A DNA stretch of 64,000 bases from Ziziphus jujuba (lineage: Eukaryota > Streptophyta > Magnoliopsida > Rosales > Rhamnaceae). The DNA is taken from positions 3,975,501-4,039,500 of the forward strand of contig NC_083388.1 of the NCBI RefSeq assembly GCF_031755915.1, read 5' to 3'. Of this stretch, positions 53,201 through 64,000 are shown piece after piece (position 1 is the first letter of the stretch; each line of letters starts with the position of its first letter). The notes below the pieces were generated by a model. That model was not told the origin of the DNA and searched no databases. It saw nothing but the letters and a program-made list of their open reading frames with translations. Both the position numbers and the translations under genes were made by a program.

Positions 53201-54577
53201 GCCTCATTATAATCTACATCTGCAAAGCATCAGTGTCAATGGACAAATATTACCCATTGATTCAGCAGTATTTGCAACATCAAGCAACCGAGGAACCATA
53301 ATTGATTCTGGTACTACTTTGGCATACCTTGCAGAAGAAGCTTATGATCCTTTTGTTGATGCTGTAGGTTTAACATTCTTTCACTAGCTAGTCATTCTCA
53401 TTTTTCGACCAATGAGACCAAGCCTAAATAAAACTTAACATGCTCTTATACCAATTATGTTCTTGTGACAGATTACTACTGCAGTTTCACAATCTGTACG
53501 CCCTGTTCTTTCCAAAGGAAATCAATGTTATTTGATTACCACCAGGTTCACTTTCTGGACACGTTATGTTTCTTTGTTCTGATTGATTGCTTTGTTAGGA
53601 TTTTCTTAACTCTTCAACTTTTATTTGTTTGCAGTGTTGCTGATATTTTCCCTCAAGTTAGTTTGAACTTTGCTGGTGGTGCATCCATGGTTTTGGGACC
53701 TCAAGAGTATCTTGTACAGCAGAATTCAATTGTGAGTCTTAAAACATGGTTTTAGTTTTCCTTTTTTCGATCCTGAGGACATCTTAATTGTTTTTGTCAC
53801 AAAAATGCAATTAAGTTGGGGTAAAAAATACATATGCCTGCCTCTTCTGATGAATGGCTTGCATAAACAGGTCTTTGACTTTTGACTATTCTAGTTCAAT
53901 ATTTTAGTCTTTGTTCATAAAACCATGTGTATCTCTCAAAACATTATTTTACTGATACCCTCGTTTTAAATCTATTTATAGCTATAATAAATTTTTAAAT
54001 ACTGGATTTCTTCTCTTTGTTCGAAGCTCCTCATGCTTATTAGTTATCATGTACTGGTGTTTGATAAATCACCACCTGCAGCAAAAATATGTGTTTTAAC
54101 CTTTCTACAAAATCTTTCCTTTCTGTCAATCCCTCCATTCATTGCTGCTCACTAATGAATAAAAAATGTAACAAACAAGCATTGTGCTTCATCTTATTAC
54201 AGTAAACAGAAATTATTGTTTTCTGTCCTGAATTTTTAACGGAGATGGGTGAACCTTGATGTTACAGGGTAGTGCTGCAGTTTGGTGCATTGGCTTTCAG
54301 AAGATTCAGGGTCAGAGCATTACAATTTTGGGAGGTATTTGCACCAAATTTCATTATTCTCATTGGTTTGAACCTTCTTATTCTGTTTGAACATTCTTGG
54401 TTGGACATTGATTGAAGAAGAAACCCTCTTGTATATACTTGAAATTAGTTTTTCATCTTACTACATGTGCAACTCAAAAGCAGAACCTTTTGTTTTCCTT
54501 CCAATTTTCCCGTCTATGACTACTTTTGCTCGTAGCATATGTGGGCCTCTGTACTTTCCATACAATTTTGTTCGTCT

Positions 54578-54612
<35 letters not shown>

Positions 54613-55298
54613 TTATGTTTAATCGGCTAAAAAATCTACTAGCAAGCCAAGTTTTGTATTAAGTCATCTTATCCCTTACATCTAAGTTTAGATGGTTCTT
54701 ACTTCATTTAAGACACATTAATATTGTCTTCTTTTTGGCAGATGTTGTCCTAAAAGACAAAATCTTTGTTTATGATTTGGGCGGTCAACGGATTGGATGG
54801 GCTAACTATGACTGTAAGTTTCAATGAACCCTACCTGAAAGTGGCAGTTGGGCACTAATTAAAATGATTCATGTTCATTGTCTCATAATTTTTCTATAAT
54901 TTACATAGCAAACATAAAGAAAAGGAAAAGAAGTTGGCTTTTGAAATATTTGTGACTTCCTGAAAGAGATTTTATACTCAATATGATATAATTTGTAGAA
55001 GACTTAAAACTGGATTTATGTGAGAAAAATAGCAATGAACCAGGAATACCAATGTTTCTATTTTGCTATTGAATTGACCCAATACTGACTTCTGATCCTT
55101 GAATATTGATCTGTTCTACCAGGTTCGATGTCGGTAAACGTGTCTGCAACTAGTAGAACTGGGAGAAGTGAATATGTGAACGCTGGGCAACTCAGTGATG
55201 GCAGCTCAATTCACAATGAACCATACACGTTGTTATTAGTCAGCATAATGGCTTCCATCTTGCACGTAACATTTCCGAGTATCTTCCAGTTTTTGTAG
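50208..55298 (+). CDS. Pepsin-like aspartyl protease (A1 family), probably GPI-anchored
   Basis: Ten exons: 50208-50440, 50904-51033, 51163-51413, 51531-51758, 53201-53363, 53472-53545, 53635-53731, 54268-54334, 54742-54813, 55123-55298; 496 aa. A hydrophobic signal segment ([19 protein letters not shown]) leads into a short propeptide ([12 protein letters not shown]). The catalytic motifs are DTGSD (Asp98) and DSGTT (Asp316); [15 protein letters not shown] carries the flap Tyr, and [24 protein letters not shown] is typical of the plant A36/A39-like group. The C-terminus is hydrophobic ([15 protein letters not shown]) after a Ser-rich stretch, as expected for GPI attachment. It should act at the cell surface or secretory pathway; substrate unknown. 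Intron 4 is long (1,442 bp) with no recognisable insertion. From memory the Arabidopsis counterpart is At5g22850. It is tail to tail with the Argonaute gene, about 980 bp apart. Confidence 0.92.
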
Positions 55299-56275
55299 CA
55301 TTTGGTGCCAAGAAACAGAAATGGAACCAATTTCTACCATTCTTTGTTCCATTGTGTATATTGTTACATTGCTGGTTCATATTTATACAACCGGCCCCAC
55401 ATAATGTTATTTTATTCACTGGCTGTGGCTGTTGTCTAATAGACCTGGCTTCTCTAGGTCTTCCTTCCGAGTGCTTCTTTCGATTTCCATTTTTTTTTTT
55501 TGCCTTTGTTTGTAATTAGTTGCCCATGTAGAATTAGATGTTCTATAGCCAGAGCTTGTAAATTACATTTATACACAAAAGATTGTTAAATAGCAGATTT
55601 TGATGATTACGAAAATGTTCCAGTGGTTTGACATCATTCTGAATTATACTGATTTTATAATTTAGAGTAGGATACGAGAATTGTTTTTGGTATAAACATT
55701 GTTTTCCGGTCTTAAAAAAATCACGGACTACTACCATTTCAATGATTTTTAAATAAATTGTTAATCCATGTAGACCTAAAATTTTGTACTATCATTTTCT
55801 TTTGAGATGGAAAGGATTTAAAACAACAATCTAACAAATAAATAACTAAAAAAATAACTATACATAAAACAGGCAACGACACCTTCAAATAGATTTATGA
55901 CATTACGATTTAAAACTGGCATTGCGGAATGCAGAAAACATGACAATTTACGCTGAAAGTTCAGCACCTCATCTGTTTTGATTAATCGACATTGGTGGCA
56001 TTTTAATAGTGTACCAAAAAAATACACTCCAAAACTTTAGCTGCACATATCTTATGATCCATCTTAAAACTTTAACCAAAATGGTAAGCCAAAAAAAATA
56101 CACTCCAAAACTTTAGCTGCACACATCTTATGATCCATCTTAAAACTTTTTAACGAAAATGGTAAGCCAAATATACATCTGATAGTTCTCTTCTACCAAA
56201 ATGCCAATTTCCTTCAAAAAGTTTTACCAACGGCGTAAACAGGTCATCCAAAATAGAACCCACAAAGGGAATGAT
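55299..56275. other. Region between convergent aspartyl protease and Argonaute genes
   Basis: Contains both 3' untranslated regions. A tandem duplication of a ~76-bp unit lies at 56022-56172, just beyond the Argonaute stop. No extra gene. Confidence 0.6.
56022..56172. repeat. Two near-identical tandem copies of a ~76-bp unit
   Basis: ATACACTCCAAAACTTTAGC...GGTAAGCCAAA begins at 56022 and again at 56098, with only a few substitutions and a 2-3 base insertion. The copies lie 104-254 bases beyond the Argonaute stop on its transcript strand, so they are likely in its 3' untranslated region. High similarity implies a recent duplication. Confidence 0.85.
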
Positions 56276-59200
56276 TCAGCAATAGAACATGACTTCCTTT
56301 ACATTGTCCTTGATAAGAGGAAGTTGGCGAAACTCCCCACCCCCTCCTCCGCCACTTGAAGAAGCTCCATCTGAAGAATCCCCTTCAATATAATACCTTG
56401 CTCGAAAAGCTGCTAAATGAGCATAATAAGCTGGAGGTACTGCAGATAAAAATATTTGTCTCAGTCTAAACCCATAAAATGATTTATTTAACCGCTGGAA
56501 CAAAACATAAGTTAACAAATAGATCAAAGTAAAGGTCAAACCTATTGAGACAGATCGTGTGCACCTTGCATACCTGCATTACAAATTATTACACATTTAA
56601 TATTTTCACAACAAACAAAGTAACTAAAACAAAGATTTAGTAGGAAATACTTACGTGTAACATAAATTGTTAGTCAGGACTTGCAATGCATCTGCATTGA
56701 ATCCATTCTCATCATAGAGCACATGATAATGTGTAGGCCGGCTTGTTCCCTAAAAACAACACATTCAAATGATTCCATTAAAAATATGGACACAAGTTCA
56801 TTATCACTAAGTTATCAAATAAGGAATGGGTTAAACCTGAATTCCAGCATGACTATTGAGGTAAAAATCGAATTCCGTAGGGTGACAAATATGGGTATCA
56901 ACCACAGTGCCTAAACAAGAGAACAAAAATATCGGTTCACCAAAAAAATAAAAAATTACAGTACCTTCGTAATTTTATTGTAGGACAACATAATCACAAA
57001 CAGCTTATAACACTAACCTGGTTGAATATTGCCACTTGGGTCTGTCTGATCACGACTTCTATGATCAGCAGGGAACAAGCGCGTATGGTGCCTTTTCTGG
57101 ACCACCACAAAGGTAACAGGTGGTAGGTAACCACTCTCTAAGGAGGCACATGCCTGTGAAGAAGAAAAAATTTAGAGTCATCACCAAAGCACATAGTAGG
57201 TAATGAAAAATATAACTCAGATGTACAAACCATAAGATCAATAAAACAAAAATATTGCATTACCAAATAACAACTGTTTAAATATAAATCCATCAACCAT
57301 CTTATTCTAATTGATGTGCTCTCAATAAATGTTCATAACAAACTATAGGTTGTCGTGAAATATAATACCTTACGTATAGCATCCATCTCATAAAGCAAAA
57401 CCTGACTGAATTGGCCTTCACTAACACCATCTCTGCCAAATGAAACCAAAACAACTTGGTTAATAAGTGGAGAAGAATAAAAAATTTACTTTGACCAAAG
57501 ATGAAGAAGAGCAAGGATAACCTGTAAAATATAATCCTTAGAGGTTTCAATCCAGTTGACATTCTGAATGCCCTCAAAATCTCCCTACTCATTAGCAAGA
57601 AGAAGAGCAAGGATAACAAATATTATGTACAACAGCAGAAAAAGTTAGCAGGAAGAAGAGCAAGGAGAAAAAATATTATCTACAACGACACAAAACATTG
57701 ATATCAATTCCTTACCTGATCAATCCACCATGAACCAATTCTCCCTTAGAATTTTGAGATGATTTATAAAGATCTTGTATGATTTCTTCACGATGGGCTT
57801 GTGCAGAGACCATTCCTCTATATTTCGTCACTTCGGGCCAATCCATAGAAGCCACTACCTGAGCTAGCCAATTTAATCAAGTTAGAAGGAATTACACATT
57901 ACAAATATAAAAGATTAACAAACTTACCGCTGCTATTGATGGACTAGAGTCCTCCCCTGGCTGAGGATGGGTTACATCCGCACCAATGATTATGGTAGGC
58001 ACATCAGTCACTTTGGGAATTCTCCTTTGAATTGCATCATTTAACACTGTGTTTCTACCACCAACCTATGAAAGTAAATACTAAATTTAGATATAAAAAT
58101 GAAAATAAGAACAGCAATTAGAAAAATCATTAGCACAAATCAGGTAAACAAACCTTCACATTAATCTTAAGAGCCACATTCTCAAAATACTGCTTATTCA
58201 TCTTTGCTGCTTGCCTAGGCTGGCAGCATTGTGAAACAATTCCCAGCTCTGTTTCACAAACTGTTTTTATTCTCCCTAAAAGCAAGGACAAAAGTTCAGA
58301 CAAATCATAATCAAGGGATGAATTTCAAACAAAACAAGCACTTCTTCCGTTCAAAAAAATAAAAAACAAAAAAGAAAAATAAAAAAAAAGGAAAAAGGCA
58401 CAATTTGATACTAGCACTCACCGTAAGAGCCTTTAACATCTGGCAAGATAATAACCAACAACTGAAGTTGCTTTCCCTGTTGTGCAACCAGCCTGTGAAC
58501 ATCTCGCAGTGCCCTTTCAATTTGACCCGGATGAGAATTTTTTGGCTGCAGTAATGGAGTGTGATTGAAAACCTATCAAATACCAAAAGCACTAAAAATG
58601 TCACTACCGACACTCTCAAGACATCAAGGACTTGAAAATAAAACATAAACAATATTTATAGCCATACCATTCCTTTACTGTTGCACATCTCGACTAATTC
58701 CTGACAGAAACGAAACAGCACATCTTGATTCAATCGTGAGAAGTTTACACATGTCCAAAAGTCTACTTTACCCCCATTTACCATTTTCTACAAAATCAGA
58801 TCATTGCATAATGAACGTCAATTTGTTAATAAATGTAACGAATAAATTTGATGATCAAGCCAACTAATAAACCTACATATTATAAATTCTAAAATTGTTA
58901 TTTTCCAAGTAAAACGTTATTACTTCAATAGGCACGTAAGAGCAATCATTAACATGAACACCAAAATAAATAAATAAATAAAAGAATCCTTACACTTAAC
59001 CCTTGACCAATTCCCCAAAAAAACGTAACTGCAAGAGTACTACGCAAAGCATTAACTCCAAAACGCAAGTGCACATTTCTGTGCATCTTAAAATGACAGA
59101 ATATCTACAACCTTACCTTGTTAATCATGTTCCATTTCCCCATTCTGGGATTTTCCTTCGGCTCCTTCCCAGTATCATGATACTTGAGCTTTAGCATCCA

Positions 59201-61729
59201 AAATGAGAAAATAATCAATCAACGACAAGTAGAAAGTTAAAACTACAAACACTAAATAACAGCTATCCTACCATTGGAGGTGGTAAAACTCGAGCATCAA
59301 CCAATGTAAGGGCCTCTCCTACTTGAATTTGAAATTCCCTAACAAGGGAATCTGCATTGTACCTGTTCTTCCCTACCATCTGCATAGAAGTACAAAATCA
59401 GAATGCTCAATATAAAGGAAAATCAAATTCCTCATCAGGATACAAAGTTACAATACCTGCACTATGCTGTGTTCTCTATCAATTGGGCGTTGACAGGTAG
59501 CCCTTAGTAGGTTAGTTACTTGTCTCTCATTTAATTTTTTTGAATATCTCTGACCAGGAACAATCTTACATACCTGTGCAAAGATAAACTATTACAAGCA
59601 GAAGCAAAAACTAGTGTGGTCAAGGAATAAAATGGTTTTAACAAAAATTGGGAAACCTCCATGGGCAAATAAATTGGTCTTGATTCATTTCCAGCTTGAA
59701 TAGCAGGTAAGTTCACAAACTTCAGCGTAATATTGTATTTCCTACGAAAATACTGAACCACCGAAACTGTTTGATTGCTATCATCAGTAAACCTAAACAT
59801 AAAATTAAACAAAAAAAAGTTTAACAAACAAAAATAGAGCAAAAGGCATAAAGTTTCAAAGAGAGTGAGAGAAAGATTACTTACGATAATTGGCTGATCG
59901 GTTGTAACGATATACCAGAGATTTTATAAATTTTCCGATGCCCTGTGTGGGCAACTTCTACCCTTATCCCTTTCAATGCTTTTCTGACCTGAAAATTAAA
60001 GTAACAACAACAGAAAAAGATAACGCAATGGTAAGATTATTAAAAGATTAAATTATAGAAATATCTATAAATCAAACCGGAAGCATAGGAAACAGTCAAT
60101 AAAAATTTAAAAGAATAAGGAGAAAGACTAGTAAAAACTTTAAACTTGTAAGCTAAGGAGAAAGACTGGTAAACTTTTACTTCCTAAAATTGATGAGAAT
60201 TGAACATCCTGATCCTAAGCATAAGTACTCACAGAAAATATAATGGTGAAAAATACCTTAACACGATCTTGATCAGACAAGGGTCTCGAAACATCTCTCA
60301 AATAGAAATGTTTGAAAACAAAGTCATGAACCCAAATATCCTCATAGAAGGACCTGGCAGACACATCTGAAATTTAAAAAAGTGAAAAAAGAAAAAAAAA
60401 AAAAATCAAACCACTATTCAAGTTCAAAAAATATGTTCCCATATACAAATAACGAGCGGTTTCCTTACCAATATTAAGTGAAAGACCCATCTGGGTTGGT
60501 CGTAGACTTTGATAATACCCTCGCCAGAATTCCAGACCATCACCAAGCTCCCCTTTGGTTCCCAAATCAGGATGGAAAAAGGATCTTGCAACGGCAGTGT
60601 ACCTACAGCAAAAGAAAAAAAGTTCCAGTTATCTCAAGTACAAAAACAGACCCCCCCCCCCAAAAAAAAAAAAATCAATAACCAAAATGAAATATTCAGA
60701 CACTAAAGATTATAATTCTCAGGCAGTTTTTTAAATTACATTTGCGATGGAGTTTGTCGGAGTACGACATCAAGTACTTGAATAGTTTCTTGGGGAACAT
60801 CTAGTTGTCTGCTTCGCAAGAATTGCTGGAGATGGTGAAGATCTGGCTTCGAAGCAAATTTAATCACAACTTTAAATTCCCTCTCCCTCCTGTTACACAA
60901 TAAAAAATAAAAAAATAAAAAATAAAAAATCAGGTGGCACTAGTACATAATAAAATTCAAAACGCAGAGAAAAATCCAAAATTAAGCAGAGAAAAATCCA
61001 AAGTTAAGGGAAAATATGTAAATATACCTCTGGGCACTGGAAGAGGCATCGTCAGGTAACCTGACGACAAACTCTTTAGAGGAGAATGGCAGTGGTCCCG
61101 CCGTGTAAATACTTTTCCCGCCATCATACGCCGGTTTTTTCCTCCCCAAGTGTGACTCGCCGTACAAATTACATAGCTCAGTCATTACGCCTCTGTTGAC
61201 TTTCTTCGACGTGACCTCTGGCCTAATCGTTACCTGAAGTATTTAAAAGAAAAATAAATATCGTAGTGGTTAGGATCAAAACTTACGAAAAGAAAACTCC
61301 ACTCACGTCATAGTGGTAAAGATCGCAGTCGGCAATCTTAACCAAGAAGTGATTAGCCCTCACGACGCATTTCCTTCCGACCGTTCCGAATCCTGGCCTT
61401 CTAGGAATCGTCCCAGCCTTGGACGACGACGGAGGAGACTGCGCTGGAGGCTGAGCTGGCAATGTGAGTCTCTGCTCCACTTCAACCGCCAACGCAGACG
61501 CCGAAGTCCCCGCCTGAGTTACCGTTGGAGCAACCGTCGGAGTCGAAGTGGCGGTCGGCGTTGTAACCGCGGCATATACCGGAGCACTGCTGCCGCCACG
61601 TCCTCGGCCTCTACCACCACCGCTGCGGCCTCCTCGCTGAACCGAAGGCGTCGGAACCGGCGCCGGAGTCGATGGCGGAGCCTGCTGGCCTCTGCCTGAT
61701 CGACGACCACCACCTCCACGACGAGACAT
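56276..61729 (-). CDS. AGO5: Argonaute, AGO1 clade, AGO5-like
   Basis: Twenty-two exons, high to low: 61729-61307, 61233-61028, 60889-60740, 60602-60469, 60366-60257, 59988-59885, 59792-59657, 59573-59457, 59379-59272, 59188-59117, 58787-58668, 58572-58422, 58275-58154, 58065-57928, 57858-57716, 57584-57522, 57432-57369, 57153-57018, 56910-56837, 56749-56655, 56573-56542, 56439-56276; 953 aa. All junctions are GT..AG and in frame. The Arg/Gly-rich N-terminus ([13 protein letters not shown]) and a Pro/Thr linker precede [19 protein letters not shown], the N and PAZ domains, and MID and PIWI. The slicer triad is present: Asp681 (GADVTHP), Asp767 ([10 protein letters not shown]) and His in SRPTHYHV (864-866). 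The C-terminus is NVKEVMFYC. It binds small RNAs and cleaves targets; Arabidopsis AGO5 acts mainly in germ line and antiviral silencing. AGO5 is favoured over AGO1/AGO10 by overall wording recalled from the Arabidopsis protein. Confidence 0.93.
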
Positions 61730-64000
61730 TGCCGGCGAGTTTCTGGTTCGAAATGTTGAAAACTAAAAGGAAGAACAGAAATCAAATAGAAGCAATTGGA
61801 GTATAACAAACAAAGGAGCGTGAGCATAGAGTGGGTGAGCGAGCAAAGCCCATATATAGGAGACGTGGAAAGGGAGACGAGGTTTGCTTCCGAAGTTTGA
61901 TCTAATGACCGTTTTACCCTCGGCCTTAACTTGATACGAGATATATACGAAAAAAAGAAAAAAAAAAAGTTTTTTTTAGGAGATAGTGCAGGGACCAAGA
62001 AATAACCGCCGGCGGAGATGGAAGATTGCATAAAAAGTGTGTGTTGTGTACTCCATGGTGGGTTCCACCAACATCTTTAGTACGTGTGCCAGAGGTTTTT
62101 TTCATTGTGTGACAGAGCAAATTATTTAATTTATTACAGACTAATAAATTTGAGATGACCAAGAGTTTTTGAGGTGTGCTTCGGTTGCCGCCTTTTTCAT
62201 TATTGCAAACATTTATTAATTTCGGCTTTTAAACTTCATAATTCATGTAAATATTATTTTCTTTTAATTTATTTTATATTTTATACTATTTATGAGTATG
62301 AATACATTTTTTGCGCAATTTTTGGGCAAATCCAGGATTATTCGTATGGCAATTTGCGAATTTCCAAAAAAAAATATTTTATTTGTTTGATAAAATAATA
62401 GCTTTATTGCTAAATCATCACTAAATATTTTAGTTTTTGTAACTTATAAATAGATTGTCTCCATGAGAAAAGTCTAGTATCTTTTTCATTTTTTATAATG
62501 GTAATTCAAGCAGAATAGTTAATTAAACTATCATATTGATTTACTAAAGACATAAAAAAAATGTTTTAGTTTGATAAAAACAAAATTCATTTGCTAACGA
62601 TTATTTTAAATATATCTATATAATATATAAAAATAAAATAGCCATCGTTATATTTATTTTTTGTCTCTCTAAAAGTATTAAAAAAATTAAAATTTAAAAA
62701 TATAATTGTCTTAAAAATTTCACAATCTAAAAATTATTATCTTATATCATCTTTATATTCATTTTATTTTCATCAAGAAGCATTACAAAAAAATTAAAAT
62801 TCAAAAAAAAAAACTGTTTGAAAAATTCTACAATCTTAATAAAACTTGAAAAGAATAATTTGATCTTAATTTTTGTAAATTTCCATAACATGTGGATAAT
62901 ATCAAGATTTGGTTATAAATTTTTGCAATAACATGTACAACAAAGTTAGCATGGTTGATATAAATAATATTTTCACAAATAAAAATTTCACAATCTTCAT
63001 AACGCTTTGAAGGAAAAATTTGATCATAATTTTTGAAAATTTACATAATATATGGGTATGAAGATTTTATTTTTGGTGATGGAACAAAACTAGGCAAGAG
63101 GAATTTTTTTTTCTCCTTATTTGGTTTCTTTTTGAATTTTTTAAAATAAGGTAAAAAACATATATATATATATATATAGATATATATATATATATATAAT
63201 ATTTTTATTATTAAAGATATTTCACAAAAAAACTCCATACCCTAATATAGATTTATATATGGATATGCAATTAACAGAATTTCATTGTAAAATAATAAAA
63301 TTAATATATGATAATTAATAACAAAGTTAATCTATTTATTATAAATTTAAAGTGAATAATGTATTTTTTAAATATTTTTCAAAAAATGCTCAAAATATAA
63401 TTTTATATCTATATATATATATATATGTGACAATATTTCAATAATGTGAAGCAATATAAAATTCACTTTATATAAAATGTGGATTTTGTATTTAAAAGGA
63501 TAATTGAATACTTTTAGATTTTAGGTTTATAGTTTAAGGCTTAGAGTAATGTAAATTTGTTTTGGTAACTATACAATGCAATAAAAATTGGATAACACTA
63601 ATGACCATCAATTTGATTTGTAATTATGACTGAATTGATTTTTGTAATCTTATTCAATCTCGAATGTTGATTACTATCCCGTATTAATTTTATTTTATTA
63701 ACATGAATGATGATATTATTAAATAATTATTCTACTATTTAATTATTTTTATAATTATATTATTATATTATTGAATATAAAAAATGGATAAACCCAACTA
63801 GAACGATGATTATTAAATTGAAATTTTGATAATTATCTATAATTTTAATGTTTAATATTCAATATTAAATTATTAAATATATAATATTTAATATAAAAGA
63901 GAATTGAAGATTTTTCAAAAAAATATTTCAATGCATGATTTTTATTAATCATAAATATACATATTTATACAAGTTTGACTAATATCTATAAGGTAAGATA
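61730..64000. other. AGO5 upstream region and AT-rich intergenic DNA
   Basis: The first 250 bases are the Argonaute leader and promoter. Beyond 62200 the sequence is strongly AT-rich with TA runs (63160-63200, 63409-63426) and a diverged repeat of about 75 bases (around 62823-62897 and 62983-63058: CACAATCTTMATAA, TTTGATCWTAATTTTTG). No gene or RNA recognised. Confidence 0.6.
61851..61860 (-). promoter_or_regulatory. Probable TATA box of the AGO5-like gene
   Basis: On the - strand the sequence reads CCTATATATG, about 125 bases upstream of the start codon at 61729. The position allows a leader of roughly 90-100 bases. A second ATG-free stretch follows, so 61729 is the first usable start. Confidence 0.5.

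Noticed and set aside
61283..62031. Alternative long frames overlapping AGO5 exon 1 on both strands
   Set aside because: They are GC-rich shadows of the Arg/Gly-coding exon; only the frame from 61729 continues through 21 further in-frame splice junctions.

Overview
The window is nuclear DNA of a flowering plant. It is AT-rich, its genes are split by many short introns with canonical GT..AG borders, and its predicted proteins look most like eudicot (rosid-type) families. I cannot name the species from sequence alone. I reconstructed nine protein-coding genes exon by exon; in each, the reading frame stays open across every splice junction.

Layout: (1) 1-5.05 kb is a decayed Mutator-like element. 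It holds a mudrA-type transposase with two in-frame stops (+) and, downstream on the opposite strand, a broken Ulp1/SENP-like cysteine protease. Flanking it are GGAAA/TTTCC-rich repeat arrays and a long direct repeat. (2) 5.05-9.7 kb is intergenic and rich in simple repeats. (3) 9.7-16.4 kb carries PDAT2-type phospholipid:diacylglycerol acyltransferase and a secreted GDSL esterase/lipase, both on +. (4) 17.9-25.8 kb carries RMI2 (+) facing a SAAL1-like armadillo protein (-). (5) 26.7-35.6 kb carries coatomer zeta (+) and a plastid CorA/MRS2-type Mg transporter of the MGT10/MRS2-11 type (+). (6) 37.0-40.2 kb is an SRPK-type kinase (-). (7) 40.2-50.2 kb is gene-poor; it holds a decayed ~33-bp repeat array, a tRNA-derived SINE with a 13-bp target-site duplication, and a local duplication. 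(8) 50.2-55.3 kb is a GPI-anchor-like pepsin-type aspartyl protease (+). (9) 56.3-61.7 kb is an AGO1-clade Argonaute closest to AGO5 (-, 22 exons, DDH triad present). (10) 61.9-64 kb is AT-rich and without genes.

From memory, the GDSL - SAAL1 - MGT10 - SRPK - aspartyl protease order matches the Arabidopsis block At5g22810-At5g22850, with RMI2 and coatomer zeta interspersed here. The genes do not form one pathway; they are ordinary single-copy-like plant genes. The most unusual material is the transposase-plus-Ulp1 element, a stop-free final intron in the Mg transporter, a dated-looking SINE insertion, and several local duplications. I found no convincing undescribed system.
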